A stretch of DNA of 64,000 nucleotides from Mycobacterium sp. GA-1285. GTDB taxonomy: Bacteria > Actinomycetota > Actinomycetes > Mycobacteriales > Mycobacteriaceae. Below are positions 18,306 to 27,105 of the stretch, one piece after another; position 1 is the stretch's first letter; each line of letters begins with the position of its first letter. A model generated the notes under the pieces. The model saw only the letters and a list, made by a program, of their open reading frames with translations. It made no database searches and had not been told where the DNA came from. Where the stretch lies: positions 62,001 through 126,000 of the forward strand of contig NZ_LQIS01000045.1 in NCBI RefSeq assembly GCF_001499905.1. The letters are read 5' to 3'. The translations under genes were made by a program, and so were the position numbers.

Positions 18306-19823
18306 ATGAGCCACACCCGGGTTTCGAAGACACTCGCGCTGATCGCGGCCGCCGCACTGCTGCTCGGGGGGTGCGGCCGGGACCACGAACCGAAGCCGAC
18401 GGTTCAGCCGCCTACCACGCAGGCCGAAGTTTCCCCGGCCGCCGTGGACTTCGCCAGGTCGCTCGCGCAGCGGACCTCCGCCGATGCCATGTATCAGCAT
18501 CTTGTCCGGCTGCAGGAGATCGCCGACGACAACGACGGTAACCGAGCGCTGGGCACATCGGGTTACGACGCCAGCGTCGACTACGTTGCTAATACCCTGC
18601 GGGACAGTGGTTTCGACGTGCAGACGCCGGAGTTCGAGGTGCGGCTGCCGTTCGCCGACGAACCCGCCCTGAGCGTCGGTGGCGCCGCAGTCAAGGCCAA
18701 ACCGCTGAATTTCACGATCGGTACGCCCCCGGGCGGTGTGGCTGGCCGACTGGTGCTCGCCCGCGTCGAGGACAGCCCGGGATGCTCGGTCTCCGACTAC
18801 GACGGCTTGCCCGTCGAAGGTGCCGTCGTGCTCGTTGACCGCGGCACCTGCCAGTTCTCGGACAAGGAAAAGGCGGCGGCCGATCGCGGCGCTGTGGCGT
18901 TGATCGTCGCCAACAACGAGGACAACGACGAGATGGGCGGCACGCTCGGCGAAGACACGCAGGTGCGAATTCCGGTCGTCAGCGTCACCAAGGTCGAAGG
19001 GGAACGGCTACGGGCCGCGCCCGGCGAGGCGACGCTCAAGCTCAATGCCGGTGTGCGCAGGGAGCGAACCCGCAACGTCATCGCTCAGACCACGACCGGT
19101 GACACCCACAACGTCGTGATGGCCGGTGCACATCTGGACAGCGTCCCGGCGGGCCCGGGCATCAACGACAACGGGTCCGGTGTGGCGGCCGTGCTGGAGT
19201 CCGCAGTTCAGTTGGGTGGTTCCCCCGACGTCCGCAACGCGGTACGGTTCGGTTTCTGGGGTGCGGAGGAGGTCGGGTTGTTCGGATCGAACAACTATCT
19301 GGAGACGCTGGATCTCGATGCTCTCAAGGACATCTCGCTCTATCTGAACTTCGACATGGTCGCCTCACCCAATCCCGGCTACTTCACCTACGACGGGAAC
19401 CAGTCTCTGCCGCCCGACGAGGAAGGCGCCGTCGTTCGGGTGCCCGAGGGGGCGGCGGGCGTGGAACGCACGTTGGTGGACTTCCTCGACGCGGCCGGAA
19501 AACCGGCCGAGGACACCAGCTTCGACGGTCGCTCCGACTACGACGGTTTCACCCTGGCGGGCATTCCGGCAGGTGGCACCTTTTCGGGCGGCGAGGCCAA
19601 GATGACGCCGGAGCAAGCCGAGGTGTGGGGTGGCGAGCCGGATCAGCCGTTCGATCCCAACTACCACAAGGAATCGGACAACCTGGAGCACATCGATCGC
19701 ACCGCACTCGGCATTCACGGGTCCGGTGTCGCTTACGCCGTCGGCATCTACGCCCAGGACCAGGGTGGGCCGAATGGAATTCCCACCCGTGATCTCCGCG
19801 TCCGTCACCCGCTCGCGTCATGA
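18306..19823 (+). CDS. lpqL: M28-family aminopeptidase lipoprotein LpqL
   Basis: 505 aa. A lipobox (LLLGGCGRD) anchors it outside the membrane. A PA insert (CSVSDYDGLPVEGAVVLVDRGTC) lies before the M28 zinc domain, whose ligands are in MAGAHLDSV, INDNGSGVAA, FWGAEEVGLFGSNNY (the EE pair), YLNFDMV and the late His of NYHKESDN. It should trim N-terminal residues from peptides at the cell surface. Its end overlaps a tandem paralogue by four bases. Confidence 0.9.
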   Translation: MSHTRVSKTLALIAAAALLLGGCGRDHEPKPTVQPPTTQAEVSPAAVDFARSLAQRTSADAMYQHLVRLQEIADDNDGNRALGTSGYDASVDYVANTLRDSGFDVQTPEFEVRLPFADEPALSVGGAAVKAKPLNFTIGTPPGGVAGRLVLARVEDSPGCSVSDYDGLPVEGAVVLVDRGTCQFSDKEKAAADRGAVALIVANNEDNDEMGGTLGEDTQVRIPVVSVTKVEGERLRAAPGEATLKLNAGVRRERTRNVIAQTTTGDTHNVVMAGAHLDSVPAGPGINDNGSGVAAVLESAVQLGGSPDVRNAVRFGFWGAEEVGLFGSNNYLETLDLDALKDISLYLNFDMVASPNPGYFTYDGNQSLPPDEEGAVVRVPEGAAGVERTLVDFLDAAGKPAEDTSFDGRSDYDGFTLAGIPAGGTFSGGEAKMTPEQAEVWGGEPDQPFDPNYHKESDNLEHIDRTALGIHGSGVAYAVGIYAQDQGGPNGIPTRDLRVRHPLAS

Positions 19824-21280
19824 AGACGTGGGCGGCCAGCGTCGGAGCTGTCATCGGTGTCGTAGCGGCCATGACCTCGTGCTCGTCGCCGGAGCCGACA
19901 CCGCCGTCGCCCCAGGAGGTGGCCGACGAAGTCACCACCGACGCGATGTTCACCCACCTGCAGAGGCTGCAGGAGATCGCCGACACCAACGGCGGTAACC
20001 GCGCCAACGGCAAGCCAGGCTACGACGCCACCGTCGATTATGTTGCACAGTTCCTGCGCGACAAGGGATTCGACGTTCAAACGCCGGAGTTCGAACTGCT
20101 CGACCGTAGTCAGGGCGGCAACCCGTCGATGCGGGTGGGCGGGCGCGAATATCCCGTCGACCAGGCCTCCCTGTTGATCACCACGCCGCAGGGCGGGTTG
20201 AACGCCGTGACCCTTCGGCCGACCAAGCCTGCCGGCTGCCGGGCTGCCGACTACGACGGCACCTCGGTGCGCGGCGCGATCGCCGTCGTCGACGACACGG
20301 GATGCTCGGTGGTCGCCAAACAGAATGCGGCCGTGTCGGAGGGCGCCGTCGGCCTCCTCGTCGTCAGCTCGCCGGATGGCGGCGGGAGCCCGGCCGGCCT
20401 GTTCACCCCCGGCTACTACCAGGATCTGACCGTGCCCGTCGGGGTGATCGGCCGCGACGCCGACACCGCTCTACGGCGGAGCTCGGCACCGGTGCGGCTC
20501 GTGCTCGACCGCGAGCCGGTCATGAAGAAGACCCGAAACCTCGTGGCGCAGACCAAGACCGGCGATGCCCGCAACGTCGTGCTGGCGGGCGCGCACCTGG
20601 ACAGCTCGGCTGCCAGCCCCGGTGTGAACGACGACGGGACGGGCATTGCGGCGCTGCTGGAGACGGCGGCCGCACTGGGCCCGCAGCCCCAAATCAGGAA
20701 CGCTGTGCGCTTCGTGTTCTGGGCTTCCGAAGAGAACGGGCTGGCCGGACCGACGAGATACGTGCAGGGACTGTCGCCCGACGAACTCCGCGACATCGCA
20801 CTGTATCTGGGCTTCGACATGCTCGGTTCGCCCAATGCCGGCTACTTCACCTACGACGGCGACCAGTCGGCCCAGCCCAACCCGGCGATCCCCGCACAGT
20901 CGGTACCCACGGGTTCGGCCGGTATCGAACGGACGCTGGCCGGTTACCTCAACACCGCGGGGGTGCGGCCCGCCGACATGCCACTGAGCGAATTCACCGA
21001 CTATTACCCATTTCTCGCCGCCGGAGTGCCGATCGGCGGTCTGACGGCCGGCTCGTCGCAGCGCAAGAGCGAGATACAGGCCCGGCTCTGGGGTGGCCGG
21101 GCGGGGGTCCCCTTCGACCCGAACTACCGGACCAAGCGGGACACCGTCGAGAACGTCAACCGAGATGCGCTGTCGGTTCTTGGGCCGGCGGTCGCCTACG
21201 TCGTCGCGGGCTACGCGCAGTCGATCGACGGCGTCAACGGCGTTCCGCCCCGGGATCAGCGGCAGCGGACCGCTCGCTAA
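19820..21280 (+). CDS. second LpqL-like M28 aminopeptidase lipoprotein
   Basis: 486 aa with a lipobox (AAMTSCSSPE). Domain order matches the upstream gene: PA insert (CRAADYDGTSVRGAIAVVDDTGC), then LAGAHLDSS, VNDDGTGIAA, FWASEENGLAGPTRY and YLGFDML. The position of the last zinc His reads NYRTKRDT instead of NYHKESDN, so this copy lacks that His and may be altered or inactive. ATGA overlap with lpqL shows a tandem duplication in one operon. Confidence 0.88.
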   Translation: MKTWAASVGAVIGVVAAMTSCSSPEPTPPSPQEVADEVTTDAMFTHLQRLQEIADTNGGNRANGKPGYDATVDYVAQFLRDKGFDVQTPEFELLDRSQGGNPSMRVGGREYPVDQASLLITTPQGGLNAVTLRPTKPAGCRAADYDGTSVRGAIAVVDDTGCSVVAKQNAAVSEGAVGLLVVSSPDGGGSPAGLFTPGYYQDLTVPVGVIGRDADTALRRSSAPVRLVLDREPVMKKTRNLVAQTKTGDARNVVLAGAHLDSSAASPGVNDDGTGIAALLETAAALGPQPQIRNAVRFVFWASEENGLAGPTRYVQGLSPDELRDIALYLGFDMLGSPNAGYFTYDGDQSAQPNPAIPAQSVPTGSAGIERTLAGYLNTAGVRPADMPLSEFTDYYPFLAAGVPIGGLTAGSSQRKSEIQARLWGGRAGVPFDPNYRTKRDTVENVNRDALSVLGPAVAYVVAGYAQSIDGVNGVPPRDQRQRTAR

Positions 21281-21315
21281 CCTGTCGGGATCGACGCGCT
21301 GTCAGGTCGGTTCGA

Positions 21316-22536
21316 TCACGGTCTGAAACGGTAAGCCAACGCACCCACCAGCACCACGCAAACGCCGGCCAGGATCGACGGTCCCGGAAGCAGGAACGCC
21401 AGCACCACGCATCCCGCCAGCCCGATCGCCGGGACCGTTCGGCGGCCGAGGGTCCAGGCCGACGCGTTGGCGATCGCGTAGTAGACGAGCACGGTGAACG
21501 ACGAGAACCCGATCGCGGTGCGGACATCCACGGTGGCGGCCAGCGTGGCCACCAGGACGCCGACGGCCACCTCGGCGCGGTGTGGGCTGCCGAATCTCGG
21601 GTGGACGTGCGACAACGTGTGGGGCAGGTGGCGGTCGCGCGCCATCGCCAGCGTCGTGCGCGACACCCCGAGGCTGAGCGCCAACAGCGACCCGAGCGCG
21701 GCCACCGCCGCACCGACCCGCACGACTGGCTCGAGAGCCGGGAAGCCGGCGGAGGTCACCGCGTCGGCGAGTGGCGCTGTGGCCGAAGCCGTTGCCGCAC
21801 TACCCAGTTCGGCCAGAACGGCGGTGGCGACGAGCGCGTACACCACCAGCGTGATGGCCAGCGCCAACGGTATCGCGCGGGGGATGCTGCGGGCCGGATC
21901 GCGGACCTCTTCGCCCAGTGTCGCGATCCGCGCGTAGCCCGCGAACGCGAAGAACAACAATCCGGCGGCCTGCAGCACGCCGCCGACGGAGACGTCGGGG
22001 CCGATCGACAACCGGCTCGACTCGACCTCCCCGAAACCGAGGACCGTCACCACCACGGTGCCCAGCACCGCCAGCACCACACCGACGATGACGCGCGTCA
22101 GCAGCGCCGACTTGTGGATGCCTGCGTAGTTCAGCGCTGTCAGCGCCGCGACCGCTCCGACCGCGACCCCACGGGCCGCCTCGGGCCACACGTAGTAGCC
22201 GACGGTGAGCGCGATCGCAGCGCACGAAGCGGTCTTGCCGACGATGAAACTCCACCCCGCGGTGTAACCCCAGAACTCGCCGAGGCGCTCACGCCCGTAG
22301 ACGTAGGTACCGCCGGACTTCGGGTACCGCGCGGCGAGCCGGGCGGACGAGGTGGCGTTGCAGTAGGCCACGACGGCGGCCACGACGAGGCCGATCAGCA
22401 GTCCCGAACCGGCCGCAGCGGCGGCGGGCCCGACGGCGACGAAGATGCCCGCGCCCATCATCGAACCCAGCCCGATCACGACCGCGTCGAAGGTTCCCAG
22501 CCGGCGTGGGAGTCCGGGGCCGGCCGGCGTGCTCAC
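21316..22536 (-). CDS. APC-family amino acid permease
   Basis: 406 aa with about 11-12 hydrophobic helices. The first helix carries GLGSMMGAGIFVAVGPAAAAAG, the unwound substrate-binding segment of APC transporters, and KSGGTYVYGRERLGEFWGYTAGW follows as in amino acid or polyamine permeases. The solute cannot be read from the sequence. It is the last of three closely spaced leftward genes together with two small membrane proteins, and it converges on the LpqL pair. Confidence 0.85.
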   Translation of the reverse strand: MSTPAGPGLPRRLGTFDAVVIGLGSMMGAGIFVAVGPAAAAAGSGLLIGLVVAAVVAYCNATSSARLAARYPKSGGTYVYGRERLGEFWGYTAGWSFIVGKTASCAAIALTVGYYVWPEAARGVAVGAVAALTALNYAGIHKSALLTRVIVGVVLAVLGTVVVTVLGFGEVESSRLSIGPDVSVGGVLQAAGLLFFAFAGYARIATLGEEVRDPARSIPRAIPLALAITLVVYALVATAVLAELGSAATASATAPLADAVTSAGFPALEPVVRVGAAVAALGSLLALSLGVSRTTLAMARDRHLPHTLSHVHPRFGSPHRAEVAVGVLVATLAATVDVRTAIGFSSFTVLVYYAIANASAWTLGRRTVPAIGLAGCVVLAFLLPGPSILAGVCVVLVGALAYRFRP

Positions 22537-22550
22537 GCCGGAATGCTAGA

Positions 22551-22892
22551 TCAGGCCCGGTGGTGATGCGGGTGCAACGACTCGCGGGCGGAGGTCGTCG
22601 CTGAGGCGACGAGCGTCACGAGCACCCCGGCACCGCCGAGCACGGCCAGCGGGACCGTCCACAGCCGTCGCATCAGCAGCGCCGACTCGCACTGCTCGAC
22701 GTAGTTGGTGTCGCCGCTGGCCGCGGCCGCCTGTGTCAGGTCCGTGAGATATCCCGTCCCGCAATTGACCTGCCAGCCGTACTGGTCGTAGCTGTCGAGA
22801 AACACCGGAAAGTTCATCGCCAGCAGCGCAGCGCCCAACACGACGCCGGCGATGATCCCGGTCCAGGCGAGGCGGTGGTGGTGATCGGACAA
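22551..22892 (-). CDS. small membrane protein
   Basis: 113 aa with two hydrophobic segments (WTGIIAGVVLGAALLAMNF and LWTVPLAVLGGAGVLVTLVAS) around an outer loop with two Cys (VNCGTGYL, EQCESALL) that could pair. The ends are His-rich (SDHHHRLA, HPHHHRA). Fourteen bases separate it from the permease and thirteen from the next small membrane gene, so it is probably in one transcript with both. I do not recognise its family. Confidence 0.65.
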   Translation of the reverse strand: MSDHHHRLAWTGIIAGVVLGAALLAMNFPVFLDSYDQYGWQVNCGTGYLTDLTQAAAASGDTNYVEQCESALLMRRLWTVPLAVLGGAGVLVTLVASATTSARESLHPHHHRA

Positions 22893-22905
22893 GGTGTTCC
22901 CCCGT

Positions 22906-23130
22906 TCATGTCATGCAGACGTCGGAAAACAACAGCACCGGCCACGAGACGATCGACCCCAGATACGAAACCACCAGGTCGGCACCGGTCATCCGCTGCA
23001 GGTGTTCGGTGTGGGTGGTCGACCAGAACACGCCGATCAACAGGTACGGCGTGCCCAGGACGAGGGCCGCCGTAATCAACTCCCCGATCGTGACCTGAAA
23101 GCCCAGTAGCTTGCGGAGCGCGCCGAACAC
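22906..23130 (-). CDS. small membrane protein
   Basis: 74 aa, with two hydrophobic stretches (TIGELITAALVLGTPYLLIGVF and DLVVSYLGSIVSWPVLLF). First gene of the three-gene leftward set ending with the APC permease. The role is unknown; small size and spacing suggest a partner of the neighbouring membrane protein. Confidence 0.6.
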   Translation of the reverse strand: MFGALRKLLGFQVTIGELITAALVLGTPYLLIGVFWSTTHTEHLQRMTGADLVVSYLGSIVSWPVLLFSDVCMT

Positions 23131-23180
23131 CCCATTATGTTAATCGTCATTCTCCATGGTTTGGCAAGTTTGGATCAACA

Positions 23181-23196
23181 CCGGCACTCGTGCCGG
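23181..23196. promoter_or_regulatory. palindrome, candidate operator of the double-TetR regulator
   Basis: CCGGCACTCGTGCCGG is a perfect 16-base palindrome in the divergent region between the permease operon and the TetR gene, 39 bases before the chosen regulator start. TetR proteins commonly bind such sites at their own promoters. The assignment is inference. Confidence 0.45.
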
Positions 23197-23234
23197 ACGG
23201 GTATGGACGAGCTCACTCCGATATCGTGTCTGCC

Positions 23235-24479
23235 ATGTCGCGCACTCGGCCGGCGAGCGGTGACGCGGTCCGGCGCCGGCCGAAGGACCGCAAGGCCCAG
23301 ATCGCCCGGGCATCCGCCGAGGCGTTCAGCACCCTGGGCTTCTACGGCGTGAGCATGGAGTCGATCGCATCGCGGGTCGGGATCACGGCCGCCGCCCTGT
23401 ACCGGCACTATGCAAGCAAGTACGACCTGTTCCGCGACGCCGTGCTGAACCTCGGACAGCAACTCGTGGATGCCACCGCGTTCATCGACGAGACCGATCT
23501 GGAGGACCCACAACGGGAACTGGGCCGGCTGGTGGCCGCGCTCACCGAGACCGCGATGGCGAACCGGGAGTCGGGTGGGCTGTATCGCTGGGAGGCCCGA
23601 TACCTCCGGGGCGACGACCAAGCGTCGCTGATCGCGCAGATGCGCACCGTCAACCGCCGCATCCAACGCCCCATCCACGCGATGCGCCCGGATCTGACCT
23701 CGCGGCAACGGTGGACCTTGTCCATCGCGGTCCTGTCGGTGATCGGCAGCATCGTCGACCATCGCGCGAAGCTTCCCACCGTCCAGGTGCGGGTACTGCT
23801 CTCCGACCTCGCAAAGTCGCTGGCCGCCACAGAACTGCCCGATGACGATGACGTCGTCGCTGAGCAACCGGTCGCACCGGTTTCCACCGTCGTCGAGCCG
23901 TCGAGATACGAAGCGTTGCTCAACGAGTCCATGCGCTTGTTCAACATCAAGGGATACCGCGACACGGGGATGGAGGACATCGCCGCGGCCGTCGGCATGC
24001 CGGCCTCGGGGATCTACCGGTACTTCGCAGGCAAAAGCGACATCCTTGCGGCGGCGTTCCGGCGGGCCGCCGACCGGCTCTCAGAGGAGTTGACGGCGAT
24101 CACCGGCTCGATCGCAGATCCCGAGGACGCACTGAGCGCGGTCATCGATGCCTACGTAGCCAGATCGTTCGCGCATCCCGAACTCGACCACGTCTACTAC
24201 TCCGAGCGGCTCAACATGTCGCCGACCGATCAGAAGATCTTGCGAAACATGCAGCGCACCACCGTGGAATCGGTGGTGGAGTTGGTGGTCGCCGTGCGCT
24301 CGGAGTGGACACCGGCCCAGGCCCGGTTCGCCGTGCACGCGGCCATGGCGTTGGTGATCGACCTGGGCCGGTTGATGCGGTACGAGAACTCGCCGCAGAA
24401 CCTGGCGATTCTGAAGCGGCTGCTGGATGTGACTCTGTTGGGCCGCTACCGGTTACGCGCGACGTTGCCCGCCAAGTAG
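23235..24479 (+). CDS. TetR-family regulator with two fused TetR DNA-binding domains
   Basis: 414 aa from an ATG at 23235; an in-frame ATG at 23190 precedes it but lies next to the palindrome. Two TetR N-terminal helix-turn-helix regions are present: one near residues 20-65 (GFYGVSMESIASRVGITAAALYRHY) and a second near 225-270 (GYRDTGMEDIAAAVGMPASGIYRYF), each followed by a helical ligand domain. The length is about twice a normal TetR, so it is a covalent tandem. It converges on a small DoxX-like gene and sits beside a monooxygenase operon, its probable target. Confidence 0.88.
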   Translation: MSRTRPASGDAVRRRPKDRKAQIARASAEAFSTLGFYGVSMESIASRVGITAAALYRHYASKYDLFRDAVLNLGQQLVDATAFIDETDLEDPQRELGRLVAALTETAMANRESGGLYRWEARYLRGDDQASLIAQMRTVNRRIQRPIHAMRPDLTSRQRWTLSIAVLSVIGSIVDHRAKLPTVQVRVLLSDLAKSLAATELPDDDDVVAEQPVAPVSTVVEPSRYEALLNESMRLFNIKGYRDTGMEDIAAAVGMPASGIYRYFAGKSDILAAAFRRAADRLSEELTAITGSIADPEDALSAVIDAYVARSFAHPELDHVYYSERLNMSPTDQKILRNMQRTTVESVVELVVAVRSEWTPAQARFAVHAAMALVIDLGRLMRYENSPQNLAILKRLLDVTLLGRYRLRATLPAK

Positions 24480-24724
24480 GCGAGGTAGCCGACGGTTCCG
24501 AGGACCGCGAATTTGCGGGTCTTGCGGGCGGCCAGACCAAGGCCCAGTACGGTCTCGATGGCGCCGTTGAGGTAGATGAACTCGCGCGTGTTGTGCGGGA
24601 AGGCCTGTATGGTCACCGACTCGAACAGTTCGGGTTTGGCGAAGTGCGCGAGCCCGGCGCCGGCGAGGCCCAGGCCGGCCAGCGTGGCCGCGCGCGAACC
24701 GCTGCTCGATTCCTGAAGTGACAC
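24446..24724 (-). CDS. small DoxX-like membrane protein
   Basis: 92 aa, with hydrophobic stretches (ATLAGLGLAGAGLAHF, IYLNGAIETVLGLGLAA and FAVLGTVGYLAYLAGNVA) like short DoxX/SURF4-type proteins. It starts 19 bases after the monooxygenase stop on the same strand, so the two likely form an operon, and its end overlaps the regulator gene by 34 bases tail to tail. Function unknown. Confidence 0.65.
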   Translation of the reverse strand: MSLQESSSGSRAATLAGLGLAGAGLAHFAKPELFESVTIQAFPHNTREFIYLNGAIETVLGLGLAARKTRKFAVLGTVGYLAYLAGNVARNR

Positions 24725-24743
24725 AGCCGTTGTTCCTCTCTGA

Positions 24744-26231
24744 TCACGAAATTCGATAGTCGCTCAGAGGATACTGTGACGCCTCTTTGATGGCTTTACG
24801 GGTCGATACCGGCTGGAGCAACGTGGCCTCGCCGTTGGGGTCGAAATAGTATGACCGCGAACCCGCGCAGTTGCCTGCCATGAACACCGAGTTGGCCATG
24901 AGCTCGGTCATCCGCTCCAGGTAGCGAGTGTTGGCTTCCTCGGTGACCTCGAATGTCGTTGCACCCCGGCGCTTCATCTCACCGAATAGCCGATCCATAT
25001 GGCGCATCTGATATTCCATCGAGTTGAAGAAGTTCAGCCCGAGGAACGCAAAGGGGCTCGCCAGACTCAGATAGTTGGGGAAGTAGGGCACCGTGACGCC
25101 CTGATAAGCCTGAAACCTTGTGTCGCGCCACCACTTCCCCAGGTTGCGCCCCTTACGCCCGATTACTTCGATCGCAGGGAAGTTCGCCTCCCACAAATCG
25201 AAGCCCGTCGCCAGAACGAGCGTGTCGATCTGTGTCTTCGTTCCGTCGGCGGCAACGACACCGTCGGCTTCGATGCGCTCGATCCCCGAATTCTGCAGAT
25301 GCACATTCGGTTTGGTGAACACACGGTAGTAGCTGTTGGAGAACGTCGGGCGCTTGCAGCCGAAATCGTAGTCGGGGGTCAACTGCTTGCGGAGCTCGCG
25401 ATCGCGCACGGAGAAGAACCGGTGCATCTTGGCCACGTCGGACGCCGCGATGTTCAGGCGCCGGAACAGAAGCTGTCGGTGACGCAGGCCGACGAAGAGA
25501 AAGAACTCGTATATCGCGTCGGTGACGGCCCGAAGCGCCCGCTGCGTCAGCGGGACCCGGGAGAACAGTCGCTTGACACCGTCGGGGATCGGGAAGTCGA
25601 GTCTGGGCACCACCCACACCGGTGTGCGCTGGTAGACCGTCAGGTCGGCCGCCTTCTTCGCGAGTTCCGGAATCAGCTGCACGGCGGTCGCACCGGTGCC
25701 GATGATCGCCACCCGACGGCCGTCGAAGTCGTATGCGTCGTCCCACGCGGTGGTGTGCATGATCCTGCCGGCGAAACCGGTGATCCCGGGGATATCGGGT
25801 GTGTGCGGCTGCGACAGGAACCCGGTGGCTGTGATCAGGTAACGCGCGGACAGCGTCTCGCCACCGGCCAACGCGACCCGCCACACCGCGACCTCCTCAT
25901 CCCAGCGGGCACCTTCGACGAGCGTGTTGAACCGCATGTGCCGACGCACGTCGTACTTCGCGGCGACGTCAGCGGCGTACTGCTTGATCTCGTCGCCGGT
26001 GGAGTACAGCCGCGACCAGTTCGGATTGGGCTCGAAGTAGTACGAGTAAGTGGTCGTCGGCACATCGACCGCCAGCCCCGGGTAGCGGTTGACGTGCCAG
26101 GTGCCTCCCAGGTCGTCCTCGCGATCGAGGATGACGAAGTTCTCATAACCCATCCGCTTGAGCTGGATGGCGGCTCCTATCCCCCCGAAACCGGCGCCCA
26201 CGATGACGACGTCGAGTAGTTCCGAAGTCAT
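24744..26231 (-). CDS. flavin-containing (Baeyer-Villiger-type) monooxygenase
   Basis: 495 aa. FAD motif VIVGAGFGGIGAAIQLKRMG, the BVMO fingerprint FAGRIMHTTAWDD (F-x-G-x3-H-x3-W) and the NADPH motif IGTGATAVQLIPELA are in the expected order. Such enzymes insert oxygen next to ketones or oxidise heteroatoms using NADPH and O2; mycobacterial examples include EthA. A palindrome lies just upstream and a double-TetR regulator is encoded nearby, a layout like EthA-EthR, so drug or lipid ketone oxidation under TetR control is a fair inference. Confidence 0.9.
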   Translation of the reverse strand: MTSELLDVVIVGAGFGGIGAAIQLKRMGYENFVILDREDDLGGTWHVNRYPGLAVDVPTTTYSYYFEPNPNWSRLYSTGDEIKQYAADVAAKYDVRRHMRFNTLVEGARWDEEVAVWRVALAGGETLSARYLITATGFLSQPHTPDIPGITGFAGRIMHTTAWDDAYDFDGRRVAIIGTGATAVQLIPELAKKAADLTVYQRTPVWVVPRLDFPIPDGVKRLFSRVPLTQRALRAVTDAIYEFFLFVGLRHRQLLFRRLNIAASDVAKMHRFFSVRDRELRKQLTPDYDFGCKRPTFSNSYYRVFTKPNVHLQNSGIERIEADGVVAADGTKTQIDTLVLATGFDLWEANFPAIEVIGRKGRNLGKWWRDTRFQAYQGVTVPYFPNYLSLASPFAFLGLNFFNSMEYQMRHMDRLFGEMKRRGATTFEVTEEANTRYLERMTELMANSVFMAGNCAGSRSYYFDPNGEATLLQPVSTRKAIKEASQYPLSDYRIS

Positions 26232-26240
26232 GAGAAAAAC

Positions 26241-26257
26241 GGTACCTCAGGTACCGG
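26241..26257. promoter_or_regulatory. palindrome upstream of the monooxygenase, candidate operator
   Basis: CGGTACCTCAGGTACCG has two perfect 7-base arms around three bases and starts 10 bases upstream of the monooxygenase start. Its position overlaps where a leader or promoter must lie. Which protein binds it is not known; it differs from the palindrome at 23181. Confidence 0.5.
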
Positions 26258-26274
26258 GCACTATCGGGGAGGCC

Positions 26275-27003
26275 TCAGCCCTTGAGCGAGCCGCTCCGTG
26301 GCGGGTCGAGCGTCGCGATACAGGTCACGGCCCGGTCGCCCTGCTCCCAGGTTTCGGCCGTGGGATAGAGCACATACAGCTGAACGGAACTGTCCGTCAT
26401 AGCGTCCGGCGCGTAGGCGGCCAGTTCGGGACTGCACTTCTCGGCGTATGCATCGATCGCCGCTTGACCTGGGAAGTCGCCGTCGGGCATCTGGAGCACC
26501 GCGAAGACCTCACCGGCGTGGACCTCGTCGCATCCGACCGTCTTCACGGTCAGCACCCGGGTGTTGTCCGGAATCTCGGCCAGGCAGTCGCCCTCCTTGA
26601 CGTCGGTCGCGGTCACCGTGCCGTTACCGATGAGGAAGTACACCAGCAGGGCGACGGCGAGCCCCGCCACCCACAACGCCGACAGCACCAGGCCCGCGAT
26701 CGCCAACCCCCGGCCGCCCTGACCTTCCCTGGCCTTTCTCAAGCCGACGACGCCGCAGACGACGCTGATCAGAACTCCGCCGAGCAGGCCGAAGATCAGC
26801 GAGACGATGGCCCACCAGTTCGTGGGGCGCTGTTGGGGCGGCGCGTAGTAGGACTCCTGCTGCGCATACGGGGGAGGCGGCGGTGGCGGATAACTCGGTG
26901 GTGGCGGCGGAGGGTAAGCGGGCCCGGACGGTGGGTACGGACCGGATGGCTGACCGCCGTAGGGCGGCGGTGGTCCGTACGGCGGACCCGGCGGCGTTGT
27001 CAC
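26275..27003 (-). CDS. proline-rich membrane protein with DUF4190 and septum-formation-like domain
   Basis: 242 aa. A cytoplasmic Pro/Tyr-rich leader (about residues 1-60) is followed by two transmembrane helices (WWAIVSLIFGLLGGVLISVVCGVVGL and AIAGLVLSALWVAGLAVALLVYF) separated by LRKAREGQGGRG, the DUF4190 pattern, and an exported C-terminal domain with conserved Cys (GDCLAEIP, VGCDEVHAGEVF, EKCSPEL). The exported part resembles the septum-formation family found in actinobacteria; its biochemical role is not known. Confidence 0.75.
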   Translation of the reverse strand: MTTPPGPPYGPPPPYGGQPSGPYPPSGPAYPPPPPPSYPPPPPPPYAQQESYYAPPQQRPTNWWAIVSLIFGLLGGVLISVVCGVVGLRKAREGQGGRGLAIAGLVLSALWVAGLAVALLVYFLIGNGTVTATDVKEGDCLAEIPDNTRVLTVKTVGCDEVHAGEVFAVLQMPDGDFPGQAAIDAYAEKCSPELAAYAPDAMTDSSVQLYVLYPTAETWEQGDRAVTCIATLDPPRSGSLKG

Positions 27004-27105
27004 GCGGCAACCGTATCGCGGTCATCGCCTTCGAGCCGCGGATCGAACCCCGAGCACTCGCTTGTCGCCATCGCCACGCCGGCCACCGCGGTGACCACCC
27101 TGTGG

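Noticed and set aside
20302..22566. 754-codon plus-strand frame over the second LpqL-like gene and the permease
   Set aside because: Very Arg-rich antisense-type translation; the real genes on either strand are well supported.
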